Shown here: positions 35,411-45,783 of the stretch, in pieces
Numbering within the stretch: position 1 is the stretch's first letter
Layout of the letters: the number at the start of each line of letters is the position of its first letter
Assembly (NCBI GenBank): GCA_017617115.1
Contig: JAFZXA010000142.1
Coordinates: 1-60,736, forward strand
DNA: 60,736 nucleotides
Source of the DNA: Treponema sp.
GTDB lineage: Bacteria > Spirochaetota > Spirochaetia > Treponematales > Treponemataceae
Direction of reading: 5' to 3'
Made by a program: the position numbers and the translations under genes
Notes under the pieces: generated by a model
Seen by the model: only the letters and a program-made list of their open reading frames with translations
What the model was told of the DNA's origin: nothing
Databases searched by the model: none

Positions 35411-36973
35411 ATGATAATTAAAATCTTAATGCTCATCATCTTCTTTGCCATCATGATTTTTGTAGGAATCTATTCCCGCAGACAGGCTAAAGATGTAAAC
35501 GGATTTGTTCTTGGTGGACGAAATGTTGGTCCATGGCTCACAGCCTTTGCTTACGGAACTTCATACTTTTCTGCCGTAGTATTTATTGGTTATGCAGGTC
35601 AGTTCGGCTGGAAATACGGAATCTCCAGTACCTGGATCGGTCTTGGAAACGCTTTCCTTGGTTCCCTTCTTGCCTGGGTTGTAATGGGACGCCGCACCCG
35701 CGTAATGACCCATCATCTGGACGCAAAAACAATGCCTGACTTTTTTGGTAAGCGCTACCAGAGCCAGTCACTGCGCATAGCAGCAGCCGCAATTGCCTTT
35801 ATCTTCCTTATTCCATATACAGCTTCTTTGTACAAGGGACTTTCTACCCTTTTTGGACTTGCCTTTGACATTGACTACAAATGGTGTGTAATTGGTATGG
35901 CTATTCTTACAGCTGTATATGTAATTCTTGGCGGTTACATGGCAACAGCCATCAACGACTTTATTCAGGGCATCATCATGCTTGGCGGAATCATAGCCGT
36001 AATTGCAGCAGTAATCGCAGGTCAGGGTGGCTTCTTAAGTGCCCTCAACAAGCTTGCCACAATTCCTGCAGACCCGGCCGTTGCAGCAGCCCCACTCAAA
36101 AACATGAATGGAATGTTTGCTTCCTTCTTTGGACCAGATCCTCTCAACCTCTTAGGAGTAATCATCCTTACTTCACTTGGAACCTGGGGTCTTCCACAGA
36201 TGGTCGGAAAGTTCTATTCAATTAAATCGGAAAAATCAGTAAAAACAGGAACAGTAGTTTCTACAGTATTTGCAGTAATCATCGCAGGCGGTTGTTACTT
36301 TCTTGGTGGATTCGGCCGCTTGTTCGATACCCCTGCAATTCACAGTGCAAAAGGAATTGTTTACGACAGCATTGTTCCTCAGATGCTTTCAACCCTGCCG
36401 GATATTTTAATTGGTATTGTAGTTGTACTCGTACTTTCAGCTTCTATGTCAACTTTATCGTCATTGGTTTTGACATCAAGCTCAACACTTACACTCGATA
36501 TGCTCAAAATTACCTGCATGAAAAAGACCGACGAAAAGAAAACAGTATTTGTAATGCGCGTTTTCATCGTAATCTTTATTGCAGTTTCTGTAGGCATTGC
36601 CCTTAACCCGGACAAGGTTCCATATATCGCTCAGCTCATGGGTTATTCATGGGGTGCTCTTGCCGGTGCTTTCCTTGCTCCATTCCTTTACGGACTTTTC
36701 TCTAAGAAAACAACAAAGGCTGCAGTTTGGGCAAACTTTATCTGGGGTGTTGTTCTTACAGTAGTAAACATGTTCCCTGCAATCCGCTTTATTCAGTCTC
36801 CAATTAACTGTGGTGCCGTTGCAATGGTTGGCGGACTCATCATTGTTCCACTTGTAAGCCTTATTACACCAAAGCTTCCTGCTTCCGATGTAGACCAGAT
36901 GTTTGCCTGCTACGAAGAAAAAGTTCAGGTTACCAAGAAAATGGTTCTTGTAGAAGAAGACGAAAACTCATAA
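35411..36973 (+). CDS. Sodium:solute symporter (SSS family)
   Basis: A 520-residue inner-membrane transporter with about 13 hydrophobic helices. The SSS features are an N-terminal helix followed by GFVLGGRNVGPWLTAFAYGT, YVILGGYMATAINDFIQG in the core helices, and SMSTLSSLVLTSSSTLTLDM, which carries the Ser/Thr sodium-site pattern. Family members take up sugars, amino acids, sialic acid or other acids. Placement between GH8 and GT8/GH3 genes points to a sugar or glycoside, which is inference. It has its own strong promoter and a rho-independent terminator, so it is monocistronic. Confidence 0.92.
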   Translation: MIIKILMLIIFFAIMIFVGIYSRRQAKDVNGFVLGGRNVGPWLTAFAYGTSYFSAVVFIGYAGQFGWKYGISSTWIGLGNAFLGSLLAWVVMGRRTRVMTHHLDAKTMPDFFGKRYQSQSLRIAAAAIAFIFLIPYTASLYKGLSTLFGLAFDIDYKWCVIGMAILTAVYVILGGYMATAINDFIQGIIMLGGIIAVIAAVIAGQGGFLSALNKLATIPADPAVAAAPLKNMNGMFASFFGPDPLNLLGVIILTSLGTWGLPQMVGKFYSIKSEKSVKTGTVVSTVFAVIIAGGCYFLGGFGRLFDTPAIHSAKGIVYDSIVPQMLSTLPDILIGIVVVLVLSASMSTLSSLVLTSSSTLTLDMLKITCMKKTDEKKTVFVMRVFIVIFIAVSVGIALNPDKVPYIAQLMGYSWGALAGAFLAPFLYGLFSKKTTKAAVWANFIWGVVLTVVNMFPAIRFIQSPINCGAVAMVGGLIIVPLVSLITPKLPASDVDQMFACYEEKVQVTKKMVLVEEDENS

Positions 36974-36997
36974 ACATCATTTTTTCTACTAAATATC

Positions 36998-37045
36998 AAA
37001 ACAGGTTATGTCATTTCCAACGATTGACTTAACCTGTTTTTTTTT
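36998..37045 (+). terminator. Rho-independent terminator after the symporter gene
   Basis: An 11-bp stem (AAAACAGGTTA with TAACCTGTTTT), an inner GTCA/TGAC pairing in the loop, and a run of nine T. It lies 25 bases after the stop codon. Confidence 0.88.
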
Positions 37046-37058
37046 ATAAATTTTAATT

Positions 37059-38093
37059 ATGGAACGACCTAGAATTAAACAAATCATTCCTATTTGCTTT
37101 GCAACAGACGATAATTACATTCCTTTTCTTGCAGTTGCAATCGCTTCGCTTTTAGATAATGCCGCCAAAGATAAATTTTATAAAATCTATGTTCTTACAA
37201 CCCAGATTAAACAGGAAAATATAGACAGCATTCTTAAACTTAAGACAAGTAATTCTTCCATTCAGTTTATTTCACTTGCAAAAGAGCTTGATAAAATTCA
37301 ATCAATGCTGCATCTTCGCGACTATTATTCAAAAGAAACCTATTACCGCATTTTTATTCCTAATGTTTTTCCTGAATATGCAAAGGTTTTGTATCTTGAC
37401 TGCGATATTACTGTAACCGGCGACATAAGCAAGCTTTATAACACCGAAATTCACGGCTACTATGTAGGCGCTGCAATAGAAGAAGTTATGCAGACCTTTG
37501 ATGTTTTTGGAAACTATGTAGAAAAGGTTGACGGTATTAATAGAAAGGCTTACTTTAATGCAGGCATTCTTCTTATAAACTGTCATCGCTGGCGAAACAA
37601 GATGGTTGCAGAACGCTTTGTTGAACTTTTGGGAAAATATAAGTTCCGCGTTGTTCAGGATGAAGATTACCTTAATGTAATTTGCCGCAACAATGTTAAA
37701 TGGGTAAATCTTGGCTGGAATAAAACCTCTTATAAAAATGATGATTTTGATGATAAGGATTTGAATATAATTCACTGGAAAATGAACTGGCGTCCATGGA
37801 AAGAAAAAAATGTTCTTTACGAAGAACACTTCTGGAAATACGCTAAAATGACAGACTTCTACGATAAGCTTATCCAGATGCGCGACAGCCGTACCGATGC
37901 AGACCGTGCAAAAGATCAGGCAATGTTCGAAAACCTTTCAAAAATGGCAGAAGATGAATCAAACGACCCAAATAACTTTGCACATACAATAGGAAAGGTT
38001 GGACTTTCAAAGAAACTTTGGGATAGGATTGTTCGATTTATCAAGTTCCGTAAGCTTATAAACCTCAGAATATTCAGACAAAAGCTTTCATAA
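37059..38093 (+). CDS. Family 8 glycosyltransferase
   Basis: A 344-residue GT8 enzyme. The N-terminal IIPICFATDDNYIPFLAVAIASLL is the nucleotide-sugar fold start; the DxD metal motif is DCDIT near residue 115; NAGILLINCHRWR and NIIHWKMNWRPW are later GT8 signatures. It probably adds a sugar from UDP-hexose to a surface or storage glycan. There is no membrane helix; the basic C-terminal tail may touch the membrane. It starts 13 bases after the terminator without a visible ribosome-binding site, and leads into GH3. Acceptor unknown. Confidence 0.9.
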   Translation: MERPRIKQIIPICFATDDNYIPFLAVAIASLLDNAAKDKFYKIYVLTTQIKQENIDSILKLKTSNSSIQFISLAKELDKIQSMLHLRDYYSKETYYRIFIPNVFPEYAKVLYLDCDITVTGDISKLYNTEIHGYYVGAAIEEVMQTFDVFGNYVEKVDGINRKAYFNAGILLINCHRWRNKMVAERFVELLGKYKFRVVQDEDYLNVICRNNVKWVNLGWNKTSYKNDDFDDKDLNIIHWKMNWRPWKEKNVLYEEHFWKYAKMTDFYDKLIQMRDSRTDADRAKDQAMFENLSKMAEDESNDPNNFAHTIGKVGLSKKLWDRIVRFIKFRKLINLRIFRQKLS

Positions 38094-38113
38094 TTCACCT
38101 CAGGAGATTTAAT

Positions 38114-40888
38114 ATGAAAACAATTCTCGACTGGAATGTATACGAAAATACTGCGCGCCAGGCAATTGCAGAAGGCTGCGTACTTTTGGAAAACAATGGT
38201 GTTCTTCCCTTAAAAAAAGACAGCACAGTTTCTGTTTTTGGCCGCATTCAGACAAACTACTATAAAAGCGGTACAGGCTCTGGTGGTAAAGTAAATGTTT
38301 CAAAGGTCTGGAATATTGTTGAAGGTCTTGAAGAAAGCGGATTTGTAAAAGTAAATCAGGAGCTTAAAAAAATCTACGAGGATTGGGAAAAAGAAAATCC
38401 TTATGATGAAGGCATGGGCTGGGGAAAGGAACGCTGGTCTCAGGACGAAATGCCACTTACAGCACAAATTGTTGATAATGCCGCAGCTGTAAGCGATATT
38501 GCTCTTGTAATAATTGGCCGCACTGCCGGTGAAGATAAAGACAACTCTGCAACAAAAGGCTCCTGGTTTTTAAGCGACGGTGAACTTGAAATGTTGAAAC
38601 AGGTTCGTGCCGGATTCAGCAAAGTTGCAGTTCTTTTAAATGTTGGAAACATAATTGACATGAGTTTTGTACAGGAAATAAAACCCGATTCCGTTATGTA
38701 TGTATGGCAGGGCGGTATGCTTGGAGGACTCGGAACTGCCGATGCACTTACAGGAAAAATCCCTCCATGCGGAAAGCTCACCGATACAATTGCCGCAAAA
38801 ATCGAAGACTACCCTTCGCATAAATGGTTTGGTAACCTTAAAGAAAACTTTTATTGTGAAGATATTTTTGTAGGCTACCGCTATTTTGAAACCTTTGCAA
38901 AAGACAAGGTCCTCTACCCGTTTGGATATGGATTAACTTATTCCTCATTTAAAGTTGAATCAGAAAGCGCCACCGATGACAGAACCGGTAAAAAACTCAA
39001 CCTTAAAATTAAAGTTACTAATACTGGAAACATAGCTTCAAAAGAAGTTGTACAGATTTATGTTAGTGCGCCAAACGGAAAACTTGGAAAAGCTGCACGT
39101 GTACTTGTTGATTTTGAAAAGACAGAGCTGCTTGAACCAGGCAAAGCACAAGAGCTTGATTTTGAAATTCCGTATGAACGTTTTGCTTCTTACGACGACG
39201 GCGGCTACACAGAAAATAAATCCTGTTTTCTACTCGAAGAAGGAAATTACAAAGTTTATGCCGGAACCGATGTACGCTCTGCCCCACAAGTTTTTGATTT
39301 CACACTCGATTCACTGCTTGTAATCAAACAATGCGAAGAAGCTTATGCACCTGTACGTGCTTTTGAAAGAATGCATGCACAACCGGACGGAACGCTTACA
39401 ATGCAACCAACTCCACTTGCCACAGTTGATATGTGGGAACGCCGCAAGAAACGACTTCCAGAAGAAATTGCATTCACCGGCGACAAAGGCTACAAGCTAA
39501 AGGATGTACTTGAAGGCAAAGTTGACATTAAAGATTTTGTTGCCCAATTCACAGATGAAGAGCTTGCCTGCTTTACACGCGGCGAAGGAATGGGTAGTAG
39601 TCTTGTAACACCGGGAACTGCCTCTGCTTTTGGAGGAGTTTCTCCACGCCTGCATGACTACTACGGTATTCCGGTTGCCTGCTGCGACGACGGACCAAGC
39701 GGTATGCGCCTTGACTGCGGAATGAAAGCCTTTTCTCTTCCAAACGGAACTGCAATTGCCTGTACCTTTAACAAAAAACTTGTAAAAGAATTATATACAC
39801 TCACAGGCCACGAAATGCATGCTACAAATGTTGAAAATCTTCTTGGACCTGGAATGAATATAAGACGCCACCCGCTTAACGGACGAAACTTTGAATATTT
39901 TTCAGAAGATCCTTTTGTAACAGGTGCTATGGGTTCTGCTATGATTCAGGGCTTACAGGCAGCAGGTGTAACCGGCACAATGAAGCATTTCTGCGGAAAC
40001 AATCAGGAAGCAAACCGACACGGAATTGATTCCATCATTAGTGAACGTGCCCTTCGTGAAATATATCTTAAAGGCTATGAAATGGCTGTTAAAAACGGCG
40101 GCGATTCTGTAATGACAACCTACGGAAGCGTAAACGGTATTCACACCTCAAGCAGCTACGATTTGAACACAACAATTCTTCGTGATGACTGGGGCTTCAA
40201 AGGCATAGTAATGACAGACTGGTGGGCTTTACTTAATGAGCCTGGCGAAGTACCAAACAAAACAAACTTTGCAGTTATGCTGCGTGCCCAGAATGATATT
40301 TACATGTGCTGTCCCGACGGAAAAACAGATGCCAGTGGAGAAAACACCTTCAAGGCTCTGGCAGACGGAACTCTCACACGTGCAGAGCTCCAGCGAACAG
40401 CAATAAATGTCTGCAGCCACGTAATGCACACACTTGCCATGAAACGCCTGCTTGGCACCGACGAAGGTGTAGAAATTATAAACCGCCCGGCAAGCCCTGA
40501 TGACATCAATATGGAAGATGTTGAGTTTATTGAGCTTGGCAAAGATGAACTTGTAATTGATTTAACTTACAAAGAATGCAAGGCAAACACAAACTTTGTA
40601 CTTGCCCTTGATGTAAAAGAATTTGGTGCTTTTGAAGCTTCACTTACAGGCAGTTCAGAACTTGGCGAGTTAGCACAACTTCCTGTTACAATGTTCTTTC
40701 AGGGCATTCCAATGACAAGTTTTACTTTCAACGGAACCGGCGGAAAAGAAGTTACAATTACAAAAGATATCCCGCTGGTGACAAGGTTCAGCATTTGCCG
40801 ACTCTTTGTTGCCTCCAGCGGGCTAAAATTAAAGCAGATTAAATTAAAATTTAAGACTCACGACTGTAAAAGTTTATTTGATAATTAA
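38114..40888 (+). CDS. Circularly permuted GH3 beta-glycosidase
   Basis: 924 residues with reversed GH3 domain order: the GH3_C domain comes first (about 15-275, with AGEDKDN and [10 protein letters not shown]), an Fn3-like domain follows (about 285-375), and the catalytic barrel is last (about 480-800, with [20 protein letters not shown] and KHFCGNNQE). The nucleophile is Asp702 in IVMTDWWAL. This order is known for some ruminal beta-glucosidases (from memory, Ruminococcus albus and Butyrivibrio). A further beta-rich region of about 110 residues closes the protein. There is no signal peptide, so it acts on imported oligosaccharides. A clear AGGAG precedes the ATG. Its stop overlaps the guaB stop tail to tail. 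Specificity (glucosidase or xylosidase) is undecided. Confidence 0.92.
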   Translation: MKTILDWNVYENTARQAIAEGCVLLENNGVLPLKKDSTVSVFGRIQTNYYKSGTGSGGKVNVSKVWNIVEGLEESGFVKVNQELKKIYEDWEKENPYDEGMGWGKERWSQDEMPLTAQIVDNAAAVSDIALVIIGRTAGEDKDNSATKGSWFLSDGELEMLKQVRAGFSKVAVLLNVGNIIDMSFVQEIKPDSVMYVWQGGMLGGLGTADALTGKIPPCGKLTDTIAAKIEDYPSHKWFGNLKENFYCEDIFVGYRYFETFAKDKVLYPFGYGLTYSSFKVESESATDDRTGKKLNLKIKVTNTGNIASKEVVQIYVSAPNGKLGKAARVLVDFEKTELLEPGKAQELDFEIPYERFASYDDGGYTENKSCFLLEEGNYKVYAGTDVRSAPQVFDFTLDSLLVIKQCEEAYAPVRAFERMHAQPDGTLTMQPTPLATVDMWERRKKRLPEEIAFTGDKGYKLKDVLEGKVDIKDFVAQFTDEELACFTRGEGMGSSLVTPGTASAFGGVSPRLHDYYGIPVACCDDGPSGMRLDCGMKAFSLPNGTAIACTFNKKLVKELYTLTGHEMHATNVENLLGPGMNIRRHPLNGRNFEYFSEDPFVTGAMGSAMIQGLQAAGVTGTMKHFCGNNQEANRHGIDSIISERALREIYLKGYEMAVKNGGDSVMTTYGSVNGIHTSSSYDLNTTILRDDWGFKGIVMTDWWALLNEPGEVPNKTNFAVMLRAQNDIYMCCPDGKTDASGENTFKALADGTLTRAELQRTAINVCSHVMHTLAMKRLLGTDEGVEIINRPASPDDINMEDVEFIELGKDELVIDLTYKECKANTNFVLALDVKEFGAFEASLTGSSELGELAQLPVTMFFQGIPMTSFTFNGTGGKEVTITKDIPLVTRFSICRLFVASSGLKLKQIKLKFKTHDCKSLFDN

Positions 40889-42390
40889 TTAGCTTTTATT
40901 GAATTCTTCACAATAACGTCATGTGCACCACCCTCGCGGATTGAAGCAGCACTAACAAGTGTAATCTTAGCATTCTTCTGAAGTTCAGGAATTGTAAGTA
41001 CACCACAGTTACACATTGTGTGAATTACTTTGCTTGTTGTAAGAGTTACGTTATCGTGGAGCGAACCTGCATAAGGAACGTATGAGTCTACGCCTTCTTC
41101 AAAGGCCATTCCTTTTTTACCGCCAAGGTCATAGCGCTGCCAGTTGCGGGCACGGTTAGAACCTTCACCCCAGTATTCCTTTACGTAGTTGCCGTTTACA
41201 ATAAGCTTGTTTGTTGGAGATTCATCAAAGCGTGCAAAATAGCGGCCAAGCATTACAAAATCTGCACCCATTGCAAGAGCAAGAGTAACATGATGATCAT
41301 AAACAATACCACCGTCTGAACAGATTGGAACATAAATACCAGTTTCTTCGTAATACTTGTCGCGGGCTTTTGCAACTTCAATTGTTGCAGTAGCCTGACC
41401 ACGACCAATACCTTTCTGCTCACGGGTAATACAAATTGAACCGCCGCCAATACCAATCTTTACAAAGTCAGCACCAGCTTCTGCAAGGAAACGGAAGCCT
41501 TCTGCATCTACAACATTACCGGCTCCAATCTTAGCATTTGGCCATTTAGCGTGAATATCCTGTAAAGCACGTCGCTGCCATTCAGTAAAGCCTTCACTAG
41601 AGTCCAGCGTCATTACATCAACTCCGGCTTCGAGCAAAGCAGGAACTCTGTCCATATAATCGCGGGTATTAATACCTGCTCCTACAATGTAGCGTTTCTG
41701 TTCATCAAGCAGTTCGTTAGGATGTTCTTCATGACTTGCAGCATCCTTACGGAAAACCAGGTAAAGAAGATTTCCGTCGCTGTCTACAATCGGAAGCTGA
41801 TTTACTTTTTTCTGCCAGATAATATCGTTTGCTTCTTCAAGAGTAATTCCTTCGCGGCCCATAACAAGTGAACCAAGCGGTGTCATATATTCCTGAACTT
41901 TAGCATCTGGTGCTGCTTTTTTAATGCGGAAGTCGCGGTCTGTAATAATACCAAGCAGCTTTCCGTTTGCTGTACCATCAAGTGTTACGGCAACTGTAGA
42001 ATGTCCTGTTTTTTCAATTGCTTCAACAAGTTCTGTCAAAGTCTGTTCAGGACGAATATTTGTATCGGAAGGAACAAAGCCTGCTTTATATGCCTTAACT
42101 CTGGCAACCATAGCAGCCTGATTTTCAATTGTCTGTGAACCGTATATAAACGAAATGCCGCCTTCTTTTGCAAGAGCGACGGCAAGTTTATCGTCAGAGA
42201 CAGCCTGCATTACAGCAGATGTCATAGGAATGTTCATAACAAGAGGACATTTTTCACCCTTTTTCTTGTTGTAACGAACTACAGGTGTCTGCAGATTTAC
42301 ATTGGCTGGAATACAATCTGGTCCAGTATAACCTGGAATCAACAGATACTCATCGAATGTGTGTGACGGTTCTTCAAAAAAATAGGCCAT
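40885..42390 (-). CDS. guaB: IMP dehydrogenase
   Basis: A 501-residue IMPDH, which oxidises IMP to XMP in guanine nucleotide synthesis. A TIM barrel is interrupted by two CBS domains (about 100-220). The catalytic Cys is in [20 protein letters not shown], and [11 protein letters not shown] is the phosphate-binding part. The loop has [10 protein letters not shown] in place of the usual GPGSICTTR, and the flap ([11 protein letters not shown]) is of the longer kind. It has its own promoter and an AGAGGAAG site. The 3' end overlaps the GH3 stop codon on the other strand by four bases. Confidence 0.95.
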   Translation of the reverse strand: MAYFFEEPSHTFDEYLLIPGYTGPDCIPANVNLQTPVVRYNKKKGEKCPLVMNIPMTSAVMQAVSDDKLAVALAKEGGISFIYGSQTIENQAAMVARVKAYKAGFVPSDTNIRPEQTLTELVEAIEKTGHSTVAVTLDGTANGKLLGIITDRDFRIKKAAPDAKVQEYMTPLGSLVMGREGITLEEANDIIWQKKVNQLPIVDSDGNLLYLVFRKDAASHEEHPNELLDEQKRYIVGAGINTRDYMDRVPALLEAGVDVMTLDSSEGFTEWQRRALQDIHAKWPNAKIGAGNVVDAEGFRFLAEAGADFVKIGIGGGSICITREQKGIGRGQATATIEVAKARDKYYEETGIYVPICSDGGIVYDHHVTLALAMGADFVMLGRYFARFDESPTNKLIVNGNYVKEYWGEGSNRARNWQRYDLGGKKGMAFEEGVDSYVPYAGSLHDNVTLTTSKVIHTMCNCGVLTIPELQKNAKITLVSAASIREGGAHDVIVKNSIKAN

Positions 42391-42427
42391 GGTTTCTTCC
42401 TCTCTGTTATTAATATTTTAATCGAGT

Positions 42428-42456
42428 ATTATATATTACAAAGAAAATTGGGTCAA
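42428..42456 (-). promoter_or_regulatory. Promoter of guaB
   Basis: TTGACC (42456-42451), 17 bases, TATAAT (42433-42428), reading into guaB. The predicted leader is about 30 bases, too short for a purine riboswitch. Confidence 0.72.
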
Positions 42457-42474
42457 GCAGCATGGATTGCTTCG

Positions 42475-45400
42475 TTATTTCTGAATCTTATACACGTTAG
42501 AAATTTCACTGGTATTATTTGCAAAATGAACAACCATTACGTAGTAAATAAGACCTTGTTCATCAGAATTGAGCATATCATCACGAACATCGTTGTCTTT
42601 AAATGGAATACCTGTGCTGTCACCTTTGAAATAATAGGTTTTAATTAACTTTCCACGTCGTTCCCACTCATCAATATCGGAACCAAGATCTTTTAAGCTT
42701 GAAATAAGGTTGATTATTACAGGTTTATTAGAACTGATTGCAACCGTATTCTTAAAGAAAGAGCCTTTAAACTTACTCATATCTTCATTTTGAGCAGGAA
42801 TATAATAATAAACCGGATTAGAAACTGTTTCTTCTGTATAAAGATCGTATTCAGTTTCATTCTGCACAACTGGAACTACGGTAGTTGCATTAAGCAAATC
42901 GTTATATGGCTTTCCGTTAATTTTGTTTACACCGGTTTTTGTATCATCATTGTAAGTATTATCATTAAAGCTCTGAATTGAAAGTCTGTAGAAAGTACCT
43001 TTTTTAAGAGTTTTTGATTTTGTTTCTTTATAACCATACTGTTTGTTTATAACTTCAATCAGATTTTTTGTTTTACCATAAATAGTTTTTGTTGGAACAT
43101 CCAGAATACAATCCTGAAGCTCATTCTGTTCACCGTAATAGTTATACCAGGTATTATCTTCATCCAAAGCCTGAACATTCATCATGCTTCTATCAAAATC
43201 AGTTTCAAAATCCTTTAACAAAAGAGTTGCGTTAAACTGATTTTCATTTGAATCGTACGAAACCTTGAGCTTATTTTTGAAAGTTCCAATCTGAGCTTTA
43301 CCTAAAGTAATATAACTTTCATTACCATAAGTATCCTGTACTCTTGCAAAGAACATATATTTTCCATCTTTGAGTCCGTTTACAGGAACAACAGGAGAAA
43401 GTGAATATTCAAGGGATGAATCCTCTGCCTTTGATACCGTTGAAACAATTCTGCTTACTGCACCTGGAAGAGACTTTATCTGATCTTCAGACATAAAGTA
43501 AAGATTATTACCCCACTTTTCATCATAATCGGTGTAGAAGTATTTAAAGAGCTCAGTTGTATGCAAATCATCTTCCTTAATTACACCGTCAAATTTAAAT
43601 GAACGGCCGTCATAAGAAAGCATTGAATCATGTGAAGAAATCTTATCGCTTACTTCAGGTGGAATATTATCATCGTCCTGTGTAAATACAAGCTCTTTTG
43701 AATTAGAATAAACTGCTTTATTTCCCTTTACAGCAAGAATGCGTACCTTTGCAGTTACATTTGAATAACTTGAATTTAAAGTTTCGCGTGCTTCAAAAAG
43801 ATTTTTTTCTTTCCAGATATCAGATTGAGTCCAGGCTTCTCCTTCGTTAATTGGAGCATGTAAAGGATTATCAATCTGGAAAGAAAGCTGCTTATAAGTA
43901 TTCCAGTTTTCACCATCTGTGCTAAAACATGGATAGTAATGGACATCGCTTTCACCATTAATGATTTCTACATCAATAGTAAATGTTCCGGTATTAATTC
44001 CATCAGAAACTTTAGAAACATTAAAACTGTAAAACTTAGGATCTTCTCCCGATGAAACAGTATTTACTTCAAGCTCATATAAAGGACCAGATGTTTGACC
44101 ACAGAACTGTCCGTTTGTATTTGAAGTAATTGTGTAAACAGGTTGAATATATACAAGATAAATTGAATCATCTTCTATTTCAAATTCATAATTATCATCT
44201 GAGCCGGAATTGATTTTCTGTTTTAGTTCAATTGCTTCTTTTGCACTGTCTTTCTGATATCTGCCATAATAAAACTTATATGATATAGAAATGTGCTTAT
44301 CCGGCATATCAGAAGATTTTGATGATGTATTTGTAAGGTCAGAAAAATTCAGTTTAATTTTCTTAAGAGCAGCTGTTGAGCCATCCTGAACTTCATAATT
44401 AAAGAAATCTATTTCACGAGGTACAACGGAATTCATTGAAGCATTATTTCCAACAGAATCTGCAAAGGTTACCTTAAGATAAATATCTTTATCAATATTT
44501 TGAAGTCTGAAGTTTTTATAAGATTGTGGAAGTTCATACTTAAAATCATTTCCAAGAATCCTTACAGATTGATTCATCTGTGAAAGCGAAAGCCCCCAGG
44601 AAACAGTATATGCAAAAGCATTTCGTTTATCTGAATAGATTTTTTTTGAGTTTCCAAAAGGTGATGTAAAATAAACATCATCATTAAGATTTTCAAAAGT
44701 CAGGATATTTGAATAATAATCAAGCTTTGCCTTTGTAAGCGGCTCACCGTCTTCGGCTGGATTTTTATAACTGATTGATGTATTTGGATTACATGCAATT
44801 GAAGTATCCCTAATTATATAGAAAGTAGAAAAAGTGCTGCTCAAGTTTCCAGATTCATCAGAAGCATAAGCTTCTATCTTATACATACCATCTGAATACT
44901 TTGAATCAGATAAATCAAATAAAACTGTATCATAATAGTTTTCAAGAACATTTAATTTTGAAAGTTTTATAAGCTTTGACTGTTCCGGTTCATTAAGAGC
45001 ATTTCCATTTACATCGTATATCCGTTTATAAAGGAACTTAGCCCAGACTTCTCCACCACCAGAATCTTTTGCTTCAAAACTAAAACTGGCTTTGGACTGA
45101 ATATGATTTGAAGAACAAATTTTTTCTTCTGTTTCTGCGTTATAACTTCCTTTAACTAATTGATTTAAAGAATCTGCTTTTACAAGGACCGGTTTTTCGT
45201 CATCTAATACATCATTAATTCTAAAACGATAATCAATAGGATTTGATAAAGCTCTGTTAGAAGCATCTACTACATTCTTGGAAATAGTAACATATATATC
45301 AAAAGCAGTTTTATTTTTTAAATCAACAGGATGCTCAGGATTCATTGCAATTTCTACAAGAGTATCTTCATTTGACCACACAGGAGGCAAAAAATATTCT

Positions 45401-45705
45401 TTTAAATTTTTTCCCATTGAATCTGTAAGTATGAGCTTTTCCCAAAACGATTTAGTATCCATTGGTTTTGTAAAGGATATTATAAGCTTTCTGTTTTTAG
45501 GAACACCACCTTCAAAAAAAGCAGGAGCCTCTATTGAAGCGGTTGGGCTTAAAAGAGAATCATCAGAAGCCTCATTACTCAGAGGCTTTATAAGAGTATT
45601 ATCTTCAATGTAGTTACTGCAAGATAAAACTGAAGAAAGAAGCATCAGTACTGCTGAAGAAACGAGAAAAACATTTATAATTCTTAAATGGGCATTCTTT
45701 TTCAA
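42475..45705 (-). CDS. Very large lipoprotein with Ig-like domains, unknown function
   Basis: 1076 residues, start TTG at 45705 with GGAG seven bases upstream. Signal peptide and lipobox are at VLSCSN (Cys about 29). Residues about 55-165 look like a Big_5-type Ig-like domain: ASIEAPAFFEGGVPKNRKLIISFTKPM has the usual post-strand Pro-Met-Asp turn. Further beta-sandwich repeats with phrases such as DGMYKIEAYASDESGNLSSTF and DGKYMFFARVQDTYGNESYI follow throughout. Probably anchored in the outer membrane or periplasm and extended. No enzyme motif. A TTAAAG-N17-TATAGT pair upstream may be its promoter. I do not recognise a named family. Confidence 0.8.
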   Translation of the reverse strand: MKKNAHLRIINVFLVSSAVLMLLSSVLSCSNYIEDNTLIKPLSNEASDDSLLSPTASIEAPAFFEGGVPKNRKLIISFTKPMDTKSFWEKLILTDSMGKNLKEYFLPPVWSNEDTLVEIAMNPEHPVDLKNKTAFDIYVTISKNVVDASNRALSNPIDYRFRINDVLDDEKPVLVKADSLNQLVKGSYNAETEEKICSSNHIQSKASFSFEAKDSGGGEVWAKFLYKRIYDVNGNALNEPEQSKLIKLSKLNVLENYYDTVLFDLSDSKYSDGMYKIEAYASDESGNLSSTFSTFYIIRDTSIACNPNTSISYKNPAEDGEPLTKAKLDYYSNILTFENLNDDVYFTSPFGNSKKIYSDKRNAFAYTVSWGLSLSQMNQSVRILGNDFKYELPQSYKNFRLQNIDKDIYLKVTFADSVGNNASMNSVVPREIDFFNYEVQDGSTAALKKIKLNFSDLTNTSSKSSDMPDKHISISYKFYYGRYQKDSAKEAIELKQKINSGSDDNYEFEIEDDSIYLVYIQPVYTITSNTNGQFCGQTSGPLYELEVNTVSSGEDPKFYSFNVSKVSDGINTGTFTIDVEIINGESDVHYYPCFSTDGENWNTYKQLSFQIDNPLHAPINEGEAWTQSDIWKEKNLFEARETLNSSYSNVTAKVRILAVKGNKAVYSNSKELVFTQDDDNIPPEVSDKISSHDSMLSYDGRSFKFDGVIKEDDLHTTELFKYFYTDYDEKWGNNLYFMSEDQIKSLPGAVSRIVSTVSKAEDSSLEYSLSPVVPVNGLKDGKYMFFARVQDTYGNESYITLGKAQIGTFKNKLKVSYDSNENQFNATLLLKDFETDFDRSMMNVQALDEDNTWYNYYGEQNELQDCILDVPTKTIYGKTKNLIEVINKQYGYKETKSKTLKKGTFYRLSIQSFNDNTYNDDTKTGVNKINGKPYNDLLNATTVVPVVQNETEYDLYTEETVSNPVYYYIPAQNEDMSKFKGSFFKNTVAISSNKPVIINLISSLKDLGSDIDEWERRGKLIKTYYFKGDSTGIPFKDNDVRDDMLNSDEQGLIYYVMVVHFANNTSEISNVYKIQK

Positions 45706-45783
45706 ACTAATACTCCAAACATCATTTTACCACTATAATTAAAAAAAATAAAGCCTTTAACTGTAATATGCCGAAAATTGAAT

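Noticed and set aside
42391-42474. Purine riboswitch before guaB
   Set aside because: The promoter leaves a leader of about 30 bases, too short for an aptamer, and no conserved core is seen.
42464-42475. A fourth copy of the GTCATTGCGAG palindromic repeat before guaB
   Set aside because: Only 12 bases (GGATTGCTTCGT) match one end of the family; the other arm is missing, so it may be chance or a worn remnant.
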